Below are positions 18,614-27,796 of a stretch of 64,000 bases of DNA, one piece after another. Origin of the DNA: CAZSDU01 sp964605775 (lineage in GTDB: Bacteria; Bacteroidota; Bacteroidia; Bacteroidales; FEN-979). Numbering within the stretch: position 1 is the stretch's first letter; each line of letters opens with the position of its first letter. The DNA is taken from contig CAZSDU010000010.1 of the NCBI GenBank assembly GCA_964605775.1, positions 1 to 64,000 on the forward strand, written 5' to 3'. The position numbers and the translations under genes were made by a program. A model generated the notes under the pieces. That model had not been told where the DNA came from, searched no databases, and worked only from the letters and a program-made list of their open reading frames with translations.

Positions 18614-19636
18614 GTGTTTAGATTTGCTCATATAAACTTTTTCTACCTGTTGGCACTGATCCCGGTGCTGCTAATGTTCTTCTTGTTATTTCTGCAATGG
18701 CGCAGGAAAGCATTGTCACGTTACGGAGATTGGCCTGTGATACGCCTCCTTATCCCCGAGTCATCGATGGCTAAAATGATCCTTAAATTCACGGGGATGA
18801 TGCTGACATTGTCGTTGATTATCGTTGCGCTTTCCGGACCACAGACGGGTTCAAAATTAGAAAAGATCCAGCGGAAAGGCATCGATATCATCATCGCGCT
18901 CGATGTCTCCAATTCCATGCTGGCCATGGATATCAAACCCAACCGCCTGGAGAAGGCCAAGCAGTCGATCTCTCGCCTGATCGACAGATTGGAGGGTGAT
19001 CGTATCGGAATCATTGTGTTTGCCGGGAAAGCCTATACCCAGCTTCCCATTACAACGGATTATGCCGCCGCAAAGATGTTCATTCAAACTATATATACAG
19101 GCATCGTTCCGACCCAGGGTACAGCCATCGGGGAGGCCATCAGCTTGGCCACAAACAGTTTCGGTGAATCAAAACACAATAAGGCCATCGTGATCATTAC
19201 CGATGGAGAAGACCATCAGGGTGGTGTGTTGGAACAAACCGAAAACGCAGCTAAAAATGGCATCACGGTTTATACAATAGGGATGGGATTGCCGGAAGGA
19301 GCCCCCATCCCGGTCATGAATGGCGATGTTCAGATCGGGTATAAAAAGGATTCCCAGGGAAATACCATCATGAGTAAACTGGACGAGACCCTTTTGCAAC
19401 GCATCGCCAGCCTGGGAAATGGCATGTATATCCGGGCCAGCAATTCCGAAACCGGACTGAACAACATCTTCGAAGACCTGAATAAAATACAGAAATCAGA
19501 GATAGAAGCGCGACAGTTTTCCGATTATGAAGACCGATTTCAGTATTTTGTCGCACTTGGACTGCTCATCCTGATCCTGGATTTATTTGTTTTTGAAAGA
19601 AAGACGCAATGGCTGAAACATGTAAAACCTTTTTAA
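18614..19636 (+). CDS. batB: Aerotolerance protein BatB (vWA)
   Basis: The 340-residue paralogue of BatA has N-terminal helices (about 10-28 and 58-76), vWA with MIDAS DVSNS (97-101), IIITDGEDHQGG further on, and a C-terminal helix (about 312-328). The start is GTG at 18614, chosen because the residues after it (FRFAHINFFYLLALIPVLL) match the first helix of BatA-type proteins. It is 72 bases from batA and separated by a palindromic repeat. Confidence 0.92.
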   Translation: MFRFAHINFFYLLALIPVLLMFFLLFLQWRRKALSRYGDWPVIRLLIPESSMAKMILKFTGMMLTLSLIIVALSGPQTGSKLEKIQRKGIDIIIALDVSNSMLAMDIKPNRLEKAKQSISRLIDRLEGDRIGIIVFAGKAYTQLPITTDYAAAKMFIQTIYTGIVPTQGTAIGEAISLATNSFGESKHNKAIVIITDGEDHQGGVLEQTENAAKNGITVYTIGMGLPEGAPIPVMNGDVQIGYKKDSQGNTIMSKLDETLLQRIASLGNGMYIRASNSETGLNNIFEDLNKIQKSEIEARQFSDYEDRFQYFVALGLLILILDLFVFERKTQWLKHVKPF

Positions 19637-19647
19637 CCGAAATGGAT

Positions 19648-19674
19648 ACAATAGATCCTAATGTGATCTATTGT
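19648..19674 (+). promoter_or_regulatory. 10-bp hairpin between batB and batC
   Basis: ACAATAGATC (19648-19657) and GATCTATTGT (19665-19674) form a perfect stem with the loop CTAATGT. No T-run follows, so it is more likely an mRNA processing or stability element, or an operator, than a terminator. Confidence 0.5.
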
Positions 19675-19702
19675 GGTTATTACATCATAGCATGAATAAA
19701 GA

Positions 19703-20383
19703 ATGAAAAAACTAATCTTAATATCATCTCTGTTTGCCATACTTAGCCCGGCCTTTTCCCAGAAGGAAAACAAACTCCTGCGCCAGGGTAATCATGCATT
19801 TGATAAAGGCGAGTTTAAATCGGCTGAAAAAGATTACCGCAAAGCCCTCGAAATCAACAAGGAATCCACAAAAGGTCAGTTTAATCTGGGTGCGGCCGTT
19901 TACCAGGAAAAGAATTTTGAAGAAGCTGCAAAAATTTATGGTAATTTGGCACAGAAAAATCAGGAAAGGGAAACTCAGGCCATAATTTATCATAACCTCG
20001 GAAATGCTTTCTTACAATCCAAGGAATATGAAAAAAGCATTCTTGCTTATAAAAATGCTCTGATCAATGATCCTAAAGATCTCGACACCAAATACAATCT
20101 CGAATATGCTAAGATGATGCTGCATCAGCAACAGCAACAACAGCAACAAAACAAGGATCAGCAGAAAAAAGAAGATCAGAAAGATAAAAAAGATCAGAAA
20201 CAGGAGCAGCAGAATCAAAACGAGGATCAGCAGAAGAATCAGAATCCGGATCAGAAGAAAATCTCAAAAGAAGATGCCGAACGTATGCTCGAAGCCCTGA
20301 AAAATGATGAAAAAAAAACCATGCAGAAGGTGAAGAAACAAAAAGCAAAAGTACAGGCGGTGGGAGTGGAGAAGGACTGGTAA
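19703..20383 (+). CDS. batC: Aerotolerance protein BatC (TPR)
   Basis: The 226-residue protein begins with a signal peptide (KLILISSLFAILSPAFSQ), then about three TPR repeats (about 20-135; NHAFDKGEFKSAEKDYRKAL, NLGNAFLQSKEYEKS). It ends in a low-complexity Q/K/D/E tail (about 140-195, with a run of CAG/CAA codons). The tail is charged and probably disordered, and replaces the membrane anchor expected at this position. The TPRs likely hold the Bat vWA proteins together. Confidence 0.9.
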   Translation: MKKLILISSLFAILSPAFSQKENKLLRQGNHAFDKGEFKSAEKDYRKALEINKESTKGQFNLGAAVYQEKNFEEAAKIYGNLAQKNQERETQAIIYHNLGNAFLQSKEYEKSILAYKNALINDPKDLDTKYNLEYAKMMLHQQQQQQQQNKDQQKKEDQKDKKDQKQEQQNQNEDQQKNQNPDQKKISKEDAERMLEALKNDEKKTMQKVKKQKAKVQAVGVEKDW

Positions 20384-20428
20384 TGACAATTAAGAATTAG
20401 GAGTTAGGAATAGAATAAAGAATCATCA

Positions 20429-22414
20429 ATGAATGTAGTGGCCAATCATCGACCTTCCTCAATGATCCCTTATCTGTCATCCAGGCCGGTCAGGCAGGCA
20501 GACGTCATCCTTCATCCCTGCCTTTCCGGAAGGCAGGCGTCATCTGTCATCCCTGCCTGTCCGGCAGGCAAGTGTCATCTGTTATCCCTCATCTTTTTTC
20601 TGCTTCTGGCCACTTTTGTTTCTGCCCAGGATGTTCAGCTCAGCGCCTCAGCTAAACCGATCGTAACAGTAGGGGAGACTTTTTCCCTGACTTATTCCGT
20701 GAACGGCCAGGGAGTTGGTTTTCGGGGTCCCGGAATCTCACATTTCTCCGTCCTCAGCGGACCCAATACTGCTACATCCTCGAGCATCCGAAGCATTAAC
20801 GGGCGCACAAGCATGTCGATAACTTATACCTATACCTATATTTTACAAGCAACAAAAGAAGGAACCTTTGACATTCCCTCTGCCAGCGTAACCGTTGACA
20901 ATAAATCCTATACTTCCAATACCCTTACCATTAAAGTGGTGAAGAGCGGAAATCCTGCTAACCAAAATCAGGGATACGGCCACCAGGGACAAACATCTTC
21001 CACCTCTCACTCAGGACCTGATGATGTGTATGTTAAAGCATTTGCCAGCAATTCTAATCCCTTGCAGGGACAGGGTATCGTTGTGACGTATAAGATTTTC
21101 ACTAAAGTTCCCATCGCTCAGATCAATATCAGCAAACTTTCTTCTTTTTCCGGGTTCTGGTCCCAGAACCTCATGCGTGAAAATGATAAACTTCAGCAAT
21201 ATACACAGGTTATTGATGGGCAGCAATATGTCGTTGCCGATATCCGGAAAATAGTACTATTCCCGTTGAAAAGCGGCAGGCTGACCATAGACCCCCTGCA
21301 ACTTGAATGTGTGGCTCAAATCAAACGTCAGACCAGAACTCGAAGCGGCGATCCTTTTTTTGATGATTTCTTCAATGATCCATTCTTTGGTTCAGGGACC
21401 ACTAATGTTGAGAAGTCGCTAAAATCCAATGCCCTCTTTATCGATGTACGACCCTTGCCTGAAGCAGGTAAACCCATTACCTTCAGCGGGGCGGTAGGGA
21501 GTTTTACATTTCGTAGCGAAATAGATAAAACAAAATTGAAAACCAATGAAGCCCTGGCACTTAAATGCGTTATTGCCGGACAGGGAAATATCCAGCTCAT
21601 CGATAAGCTTAATATTGCATTTCCTCCCGATTTTGAAACCTATGACCCTAAAATCACCAGCGAGATCAAAAGCATGGTTACGGGAATAAGCGGTAGCCAG
21701 ACCTTCGAATACCTCCTGATCCCGCGTAAACCGGGTAGGTTCACGATTAAACCCATTACATTCAGCTATTATGACCTTGATAAAAAGGCTTATGTCACCC
21801 TCAGTAGTCCAGAATATTCCATCGAAGTGGAGAAAGGCAGCGGCGATGCTGCGGTCATGACTTATTCGGGAGCAAACAAGGAAGATATTAAGTATATAGG
21901 AAGCGACATTCGCCATATCAAGGATAAACATTTTTCACTCTCACCAAAAGGCAGGGCTTTTTTCCCTTCCCTCAATTTCTGGTTGTTGGTGTTCATTCCA
22001 TTGGTGCTGTTCATCCTGATGGTCATCCTTTGGCAAAAACTATCGGCACGGCGTAGTGATAAGGTGTTGATGAAAAACCTTAAAGCAACAAAAATTGCAA
22101 GAAAAAGGCTTCGCAAAGCGGAAGGATTTTTAAAAAATACCGACCAGGAAGCCTTTTATGTGGAAATATCCCAGGCACTCTGGGGATACCTGAGTGATAA
22201 ATTCTTTATTCCGCTGTCGGAACTCAGTATCGAATCTGTACATGAAGCCCTGCTGAAAAAAAATGTCGGAGAGGAAATCATTCAACAGTTTATCGAAACC
22301 CTGAATAATACGGAATATGCCAGATTTGCCCCGGGAGAAAAGACCCTAAATATGGAAAGAATTTATCAGCAGGCACTTGAAATTATAACCAAAATGGAAG
22401 GTGAGCTGAAATAG
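20429..22414 (+). CDS. batD: Aerotolerance protein BatD with repeat-expanded signal peptide
   Basis: The 661-residue protein has several Ig-like BatD repeats (about 65-480; FSLTYSVNGQGVGFRGP near the start), one membrane helix (about 510-532, WLLVFIPLVLFILMVILW) and a cytoplasmic helical tail. Upstream of the signal-peptide core (LLSLIFFLLLATFVSAQ) the frame carries 35 codons made only of a three-copy 35-bp repeat (20477-20581). Removing them joins MIPYL (ATG at 20462) directly to the hydrophobic core. I therefore think 20462 is the ancestral start; 20429 is also possible. The function of the extended leader is uncertain. Confidence 0.9.
   Translation: MNVVANHRPSSMIPYLSSRPVRQADVILHPCLSGRQASSVIPACPAGKCHLLSLIFFLLLATFVSAQDVQLSASAKPIVTVGETFSLTYSVNGQGVGFRGPGISHFSVLSGPNTATSSSIRSINGRTSMSITYTYTYILQATKEGTFDIPSASVTVDNKSYTSNTLTIKVVKSGNPANQNQGYGHQGQTSSTSHSGPDDVYVKAFASNSNPLQGQGIVVTYKIFTKVPIAQINISKLSSFSGFWSQNLMRENDKLQQYTQVIDGQQYVVADIRKIVLFPLKSGRLTIDPLQLECVAQIKRQTRTRSGDPFFDDFFNDPFFGSGTTNVEKSLKSNALFIDVRPLPEAGKPITFSGAVGSFTFRSEIDKTKLKTNEALALKCVIAGQGNIQLIDKLNIAFPPDFETYDPKITSEIKSMVTGISGSQTFEYLLIPRKPGRFTIKPITFSYYDLDKKAYVTLSSPEYSIEVEKGSGDAAVMTYSGANKEDIKYIGSDIRHIKDKHFSLSPKGRAFFPSLNFWLLVFIPLVLFILMVILWQKLSARRSDKVLMKNLKATKIARKRLRKAEGFLKNTDQEAFYVEISQALWGYLSDKFFIPLSELSIESVHEALLKKNVGEEIIQQFIETLNNTEYARFAPGEKTLNMERIYQQALEIITKMEGELK
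20477..20581 (+). repeat. Three tandem 35-bp palindromic units inside batD
   Basis: Units start at 20477, 20512 and 20547. Each has TCATCC, a palindromic middle (for example CCTGCC-TGTCCG-GCAGG in unit 3), and a seven-base TCATCYK spacer. Because 35 is not a multiple of three, the copies are read in three different frames (SSRPVRQAD, LHPCLSGRQAS, SVIPACPAGK). Three copies make 105 bases and keep the gene in frame. Related solitary copies lie at 18574-18594 and 29331-29349. Confidence 0.9.
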
Positions 22415-22439
22415 AATTAGGAATTAGGAATTAGGAATT
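22414..22439 (+). repeat. GAATTAG satellite abutting the batE start
   Basis: GAATTAG occurs three times, followed by GAATTA, filling the whole batD-batE gap up to the ATG at 22440. The ribosome binding region of batE is therefore repeat-derived. A looser form lies at 20391-20410 after batC. Confidence 0.7.
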
Positions 22440-23195
22440 ATGAGAGCGTTTATCATTTTTTTAGTTCTTTCTGTTTTTATTCAAACAGCAGTATGCGGGC
22501 CGGAGCAGGTATTGATTGCCAAGGCTAACCGGGCTTACGCTGCAGGCGCTTATACCGAAGCATCTGAAAGCTATAAAAAAGTTGTGGATGCCGGTTGGGA
22601 GTCACCAGAACTATATTATAACCTGGGAAATGCATATTTCAAAATGAATGAATATGCCTATGCCATTCTCTGGTATGAAAGAGCAAAACGCCTTGACCCG
22701 GGTAATGAAGACATTGATTTTAACCTGAAAGTGGCCAATAATAAGATTGCTGACAAGATCGAAGCCTTACCTGAACTTTTTTATAAGCGTTGGTATTATG
22801 GGATTGTTGGCCTTTTTTCAAATGATCAATGGGCTTATTCGGCCATCATTTTATTTATCGTTTCCCTCATTTTTGGAAGTATCTATCTGATGTCACGTAT
22901 CATGATCCTCCGAAAAACCGGGTTCTGGCTGGGTGCTGGGATATTGCTGGCTTCATTGTTCTGCCTTTTGTTTGCCTGGAGTGGACATGTTAACATACAA
23001 AAATCCAATGAAGCTGTTCTCCTCTCTCCAACGGTTATCATTAAAAGCTCCCCTGATGAAAAGAGCGTGGATCTGTTCGTTCTTCATGAAGGGACAAAAG
23101 TTCAACTTAAAGACCGTATCGGTAATTGGTATGAAATTCGGATTGCCAATGGATCAGTAGGTTGGATTCCCGTTACAGCTTTGGAAAAAATCTGA
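22440..23195 (+). CDS. batE: Aerotolerance protein BatE (TPR-SH3)
   Basis: The 251-residue protein has a signal peptide (FIIFLVLSVFIQTAVCG), two TPR repeats (about 22-100), two membrane helices (about 133-152 and 160-180) and a C-terminal bacterial SH3 domain (about 195-251; VIIKSSPDEKSVDLFVLHEG, ending NGSVGWIPVTALEKI). This order is the known BatE architecture. It is the last gene of the operon and is followed by a hairpin. Confidence 0.9.
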   Translation: MRAFIIFLVLSVFIQTAVCGPEQVLIAKANRAYAAGAYTEASESYKKVVDAGWESPELYYNLGNAYFKMNEYAYAILWYERAKRLDPGNEDIDFNLKVANNKIADKIEALPELFYKRWYYGIVGLFSNDQWAYSAIILFIVSLIFGSIYLMSRIMILRKTGFWLGAGILLASLFCLLFAWSGHVNIQKSNEAVLLSPTVIIKSSPDEKSVDLFVLHEGTKVQLKDRIGNWYEIRIANGSVGWIPVTALEKI

Positions 23196-23208
23196 ATCTT
23201 CCTGATTT

Positions 23209-23228
23209 CACAGAAGGATCTTTCTGTG
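23209..23228 (+). terminator. Hairpin at the end of the bat operon
   Basis: CACAGAA and TTCTGTG form a seven-base stem with a six-base loop 13 bases after the batE stop. Only a short TTG follows, so termination may need Rho. Position is the main support. Confidence 0.4.
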
Positions 23229-23262
23229 TTGTAGACCAAAAACTTGGAGTCGGCAAAAAAAG

Positions 23263-23294
23263 TTTTGCAGATAATGTTTTTTCCTTTATATTTG
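23263..23294 (+). promoter_or_regulatory. Promoter for the two T9SS cargo genes
   Basis: TTTTG at 23263-23267 and TATATTTG at 23287-23294 are 19 bases apart, a textbook Bacteroidota promoter. The start codon lies 101 bases downstream, so the mRNA has a leader of about 95 bases, in which I see no riboswitch-like structure. Confidence 0.65.
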
Positions 23295-23395
23295 TTCGTT
23301 TAAAATCAACCTCCTAATGGATTTGCATTAAGTGTTGATATTCCTGCGTTTGCGAATATTGTAACAGCAAAAATATATAAATTAAAACGATTGAT

Positions 23396-26239
23396 ATGAA
23401 AAATAGAATTTTACCATCTGGCTTGCTGACAGCTTTTGTGGGAGCTTTTTTTCTCTTGTTTTCTACTTTGACCATAGCCGGAATTTCCGGCCATTCGGTT
23501 GATAAGAAAGCCGATGGAAAATCGCGCATGGAAAAATTACGGGCCAATCAAATGACAGGTCAAGTGTCAGTGGTTGACCAGCAAAAGGTGTTGCAACAAT
23601 TGGGAAATTTCAAATCAAAGGGAAGCGCCCTCAACCTGAATTGGATTCCCATGGGACCGGATAATTATGCGGGGATAACATGGACCGTTCTCTTTGACAA
23701 CCGTGATGCTGGCAGTCTAACCATCTATGCTGGATCAGTAAACGGTGGTATCTGGCGTTCCGAAAATCTTGGGCTTACCTGGCATCAGATGAATGTCACA
23801 AATAATAAAGTCCTCAAGGTTTCCAGCCTTGCACAAACGTCAAACGGAACCCTTTATGCCGGAACGGGTGTGACCTACTGTAATAGTGCGGATTATCTCG
23901 GTACCGGACTTTACCGTAGCGACGACGGACTCAACTTTTATCATGTCCAGGGAACCACGGGTCATAACTGGACCTCGATTGCAAAACTTGCTGTTGACCC
24001 ACGAAATAACAGGATTTTTGCCGCCACAAACAGTGGTTTATTATATAGTGATAACGGTACCGACTGGACCCAGATCCGCTCCGGATATTGTAACGACCTT
24101 GCCATCGGAAGCGATGGAACCATTCTTACGGTAGTGGCTGACTCAGTTTATATTTCCCGCAATGGAAACATTGATAACTTTGTCAATCTTTCCACCGGTC
24201 TTGAAAATGCCTTACCGAAAACAGGCATGGGTTGGACCAACCTTGCTATCGCTCCTTCTGATCCCACTGTGATCTATGCCAGTATCGCCTCGACCACAGG
24301 CCGTCTGATGAACCTCTATCGCTCCCTCGACAAGGGACTGAATTGGACAGTTGTATTTCCGGGGAATAACCAGATCGACCCCTATGGCGGCCGTGCCTGC
24401 TCTGCTAGTACCCTTGCTGTTTTTCCACAGGATCCTTTTCAGATCCTGGTTGGAGGAGTCAATATGTGGTGGGGTAAACAAGTGAATACCACCGGTTTTT
24501 ACAACTGGGAAAAAATGAGTTTTCAGGATGCTAACCTTACAGACGCTAATGAACTCCTTCAGTATCTGCCGGGTAATCATCATGCTTATGCCTTTCGCCC
24601 CGGATTCCCGACTTACTTAGCGATTGCCAGCAATGGGGGAGTATCTACCGGGATTATTGGCAACGATTTTATCACTTTCCAAACCAGCAATAAAAATTAT
24701 ATTGTTTCCCGTTTCAATAGCGTGGCTCATACCATCTACAATGGCTGGGCTCTGGGTGGCGGCCAGAATATCGGAACCCAGGCATTGGGAGCGTTCTATC
24801 CTTCATTGGTCAATAATCCCAACGACGGAATGCAGGTGTGGAAAGGCGATGCAACAGCCGGCTTGCTGGGTACAGCCAACGAAGGCGGTGACGGGGGCTC
24901 ATGCGAATGGTCAATGATTACCCCGAAAACAATTTTTATGACCCGTGGCGGAGATACCGTAAGACGTCAGGAAACAAAAGACCTGAGCTATGACAATGGA
25001 TTTGCCATGTTGATCGACAACAATGCTTCTCCCATCCTTCCCATGCGCCTGTGGGAAAGCTTTACTTTCGAAAATACTAGGGATTCCGTTAAATATTATA
25101 ACCGAACTGGAAAAACCATTCCAGCTGATACTATTATTGCAGTACCTAGTAATAATGGAAGATTCCTTTTCGAATACCTTACACTTGCTCCTATTCCGCC
25201 AGAAGACAGCCTTATGGTCCCGGATCCTGTCGCTTCAAGATTTTTTATTTATGGTACTCAAGGAACCAAAACAGGAGTCTTTATGACCAAGGATGCATTG
25301 AAATTCACTCAACTTCCCACCTGGTACCAGGTATTTAAAATTCCCAGCACCGACCCTGCTGTACTTTCCGATACCATCAGCGCCCTTTCTGTATCCAATG
25401 ACTTGAATACCGTTTGGCTGGGAACCCAGGGCGGAAGAATTTACAGGATTTCCAATCTTACCTTCGCCTATGATCAGGCTACAGCAGATGTGAGCAGTCC
25501 TACTTGTATCGTGTCCAATGAACTTTTTGATAACCTGCCTTTCAAGGGACGTTTTATCAGCAATATTGCCATTAACCCCAATAATCCGGCTAACCTCATG
25601 GTTACCCTCGGAAACTTTGGAAATACAGATTATGTTTTCCGTACCGATAACGCCCTTGATTCCCTGCCGGTATTTACTTCTGCACAGGGAAATTTACCAG
25701 GAATGCCGGTTCTCACCGGAATCATCGAAATGCATGGGAATAACCGTGCCATTATCGGTACTGAGTACGGGGTTTTCGGCACCGACAACTTCACCGCCAC
25801 TTCGCCTTTGTGGCAGGCAGAATTGTCCAATATGGGAGATGTGCCAGTTACAGAAATACGCCAACAAACCACCAATCATTATATGGTGAAAAATCTGGGG
25901 ACCATCTATGCTGCTTCTTTTGGACGCGGTCTTTGGATGGATACTACCTATTATACTCCTTTGGGAATCAATCCTCTTGAACCTAAACCGACTTCCGGTT
26001 GCAACCTTATGGTATACCCCAACCCTGTCACTGAGAAGGTTAACATTACCTATACCCTTGAACATTCAGGGAAAGTCAACATTCAGATCAGCGACCTGAT
26101 GGGTAGAAATGTTTCAAATGTTTCCTTTGGAGATAAATCAAGCGGAAAACATACCTCCGTCGTCGATTTGAAAAATTTACCTGCGGGAACTTATATCTTA
26201 CGCATGAATAATTGTTTTGGAAAAATAGTGAAACTGTAA
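23396..26239 (+). CDS. T9SS-secreted BNR/sortilin-like beta-propeller protein
   Basis: The 947-residue protein has a signal peptide, then repeated propeller blades with Asp-box-like turns (GGIWRSENLGLTWHQM, GTGLYRSDDGLNF, LLYSDNGTDWTQI, LYRSLDKGLNWTVVF). It ends in a type-A T9SS sorting domain (about 865-947; NLMVYPNPVTEKVNI to AGTYILRMNNCFGKIVKL). It is probably displayed on the surface or released. It begins MGPDNYAGITWT, like the many Bacteroidota proteins annotated as glycosyl hydrolases without proof, and I see no catalytic signature. It is followed 19 bases later by another T9SS substrate. Confidence 0.85.
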   Translation: MKNRILPSGLLTAFVGAFFLLFSTLTIAGISGHSVDKKADGKSRMEKLRANQMTGQVSVVDQQKVLQQLGNFKSKGSALNLNWIPMGPDNYAGITWTVLFDNRDAGSLTIYAGSVNGGIWRSENLGLTWHQMNVTNNKVLKVSSLAQTSNGTLYAGTGVTYCNSADYLGTGLYRSDDGLNFYHVQGTTGHNWTSIAKLAVDPRNNRIFAATNSGLLYSDNGTDWTQIRSGYCNDLAIGSDGTILTVVADSVYISRNGNIDNFVNLSTGLENALPKTGMGWTNLAIAPSDPTVIYASIASTTGRLMNLYRSLDKGLNWTVVFPGNNQIDPYGGRACSASTLAVFPQDPFQILVGGVNMWWGKQVNTTGFYNWEKMSFQDANLTDANELLQYLPGNHHAYAFRPGFPTYLAIASNGGVSTGIIGNDFITFQTSNKNYIVSRFNSVAHTIYNGWALGGGQNIGTQALGAFYPSLVNNPNDGMQVWKGDATAGLLGTANEGGDGGSCEWSMITPKTIFMTRGGDTVRRQETKDLSYDNGFAMLIDNNASPILPMRLWESFTFENTRDSVKYYNRTGKTIPADTIIAVPSNNGRFLFEYLTLAPIPPEDSLMVPDPVASRFFIYGTQGTKTGVFMTKDALKFTQLPTWYQVFKIPSTDPAVLSDTISALSVSNDLNTVWLGTQGGRIYRISNLTFAYDQATADVSSPTCIVSNELFDNLPFKGRFISNIAINPNNPANLMVTLGNFGNTDYVFRTDNALDSLPVFTSAQGNLPGMPVLTGIIEMHGNNRAIIGTEYGVFGTDNFTATSPLWQAELSNMGDVPVTEIRQQTTNHYMVKNLGTIYAASFGRGLWMDTTYYTPLGINPLEPKPTSGCNLMVYPNPVTEKVNITYTLEHSGKVNIQISDLMGRNVSNVSFGDKSSGKHTSVVDLKNLPAGTYILRMNNCFGKIVKL

Positions 26240-26258
26240 CCTGCATAAACCCAAAAAT

Positions 26259-27785
26259 ATGAAAAGATATTTATTAGTATTGTTTGTTTTTCTTTCAGCC
26301 GGCCTCATGGCACAAATTGATGCGTACAAACCAACGCTTAAATCCCCCGCCAATGCTGCTGAAAACCAGGTTCCAAATGTGATCCTCAGTTGGAATGCCA
26401 TTACGGGAAGCCTTGGATTACAGTATCAGGTTCAGCTCGATACAGTGATGAGTTTCAACAGCCCCTTACTGGTCGATACAACCTTGCTTTTGCTCACAGG
26501 ATATACCACCCATGAGCTGATCTTCGGCCAGACCTATTACTGGCGTGTAAGATCAAAAGATCAGGGACAGACCTCCGTATGGTCGGATGTCTGGAATTTT
26601 AAAGTTTTCAACCAGGTTGTCCTCGCAAAACCGGCAAACAATGCCAAAAACAGACCACCTAATCCCTATCTGAACTGGAAGACTACCATCCCGGGAAGTA
26701 CGACTCAACTTATTACTGGAGTCAAATATTATAATTACCAGTTGGATGTCACCCCTGATTTCAATTCTCCTGATCTATGGCAAGGTACTGTGGCTGCCCC
26801 CACCAATCCAAAAACCATCGATACGATTTATGTACGAGCATCCCGCTTATACTTCGGGACGAAATACTATTGGAGGGTTTGCGCCCGTCATGATCTCAGT
26901 ACCAGCAGTTGGACAGAACCTTTTTACTTCACCGTGGCAATCCGTGATTCCATAACAGCTCCAGCCAACGGCACCGGAGGTAACGAACTGAATGCCCGCA
27001 TGAAATGGAGAGGGTTCACCGGACTGCTTGCTTATGAATATGAACTCGCCAGGGATCCCGGCTTTACTGATCTGGTCGCCCATAGCGAGGTCGATACCAA
27101 TTTCGCATTAGCCTCCCTGACCACTTTTGGTACAAAATATTACCTCCGTGTTCGCGGCCGTCATCAAAAAGATACCCTCGAATGGTCTTTCCCCATTAAC
27201 TTCACAACCGTCAATACCATAATTAAATCAAAGCCAGACAGCGCCGGAATGGATGTTAATGTCAAGCCGCTTTTTACCTGGAAAGCCCTTAACGCCATTA
27301 GCGGTTACCAGCTCCAGGTTGATTCCATGATCAACTTCCCTTCACCCATTCTTGATATAAAGCCCACTGCTTTAGATGTGTCCTATCAGTTAACTAAAAA
27401 ACTGAATCCGATGAAAACCTACTTCTGGAGGATGCGCGCTTTTTCAAATTTCAGCGAAGTGGCTGATACCACTGCTTGGAGCCCGGTTTGGCCCTTCACT
27501 ACCGCCTCTTCCATCGGCATGGATGAACCCGGCCTTAGTGGTTTTAGCATTTTCCCTAATCCTGCAAAAGACAAAATCACCCTTAGGATTGATCTGAGCC
27601 AGAACCGAACCGCTTCATTGGTCCTTGTTGATCTCCTGGGAAAAACTCTGATTACCAGTGAACTGAATCTTATTAACGGAACCAATACCAAAGAAATTTC
27701 ACTGGACAATATTAACAAAGGAATCTACATTCTGCGTTTGACCTTAGACGGTCAGACTATGAACCGAAAGCTGATTGTAGATTAA
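26259..27785 (+). CDS. T9SS-secreted fibronectin-III-like repeat protein
   Basis: The 508-residue protein has a signal peptide (YLLVLFVFLSAGLMAQ) and four or five FnIII-like repeats, each with a YQVQLD/YYWRVR-type core (LQYQVQLDTV, TYYWRVRSKD, YYWRVCARHD, YYLRVRGRHQ, YFWRMRAFSN). It ends in a type-A T9SS sorting domain (SIFPNPAKDKITL to ILRLTLDGQTMNRKLIVD). It is likely a surface protein paired with the upstream propeller protein. The ligand is unknown. Confidence 0.85.
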   Translation: MKRYLLVLFVFLSAGLMAQIDAYKPTLKSPANAAENQVPNVILSWNAITGSLGLQYQVQLDTVMSFNSPLLVDTTLLLLTGYTTHELIFGQTYYWRVRSKDQGQTSVWSDVWNFKVFNQVVLAKPANNAKNRPPNPYLNWKTTIPGSTTQLITGVKYYNYQLDVTPDFNSPDLWQGTVAAPTNPKTIDTIYVRASRLYFGTKYYWRVCARHDLSTSSWTEPFYFTVAIRDSITAPANGTGGNELNARMKWRGFTGLLAYEYELARDPGFTDLVAHSEVDTNFALASLTTFGTKYYLRVRGRHQKDTLEWSFPINFTTVNTIIKSKPDSAGMDVNVKPLFTWKALNAISGYQLQVDSMINFPSPILDIKPTALDVSYQLTKKLNPMKTYFWRMRAFSNFSEVADTTAWSPVWPFTTASSIGMDEPGLSGFSIFPNPAKDKITLRIDLSQNRTASLVLVDLLGKTLITSELNLINGTNTKEISLDNINKGIYILRLTLDGQTMNRKLIVD

Positions 27786-27796
27786 CTTCTGATTTC

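Noticed and set aside
20429..20581. Novel N-terminal domain of BatD
   Set aside because: The residues are translation of a tandem DNA repeat read in three frames.
23396..26239. Glycosyl hydrolase or sialidase
   Set aside because: Only BNR-like blades are visible; no catalytic Arg triad or Tyr/Glu pair can be identified.
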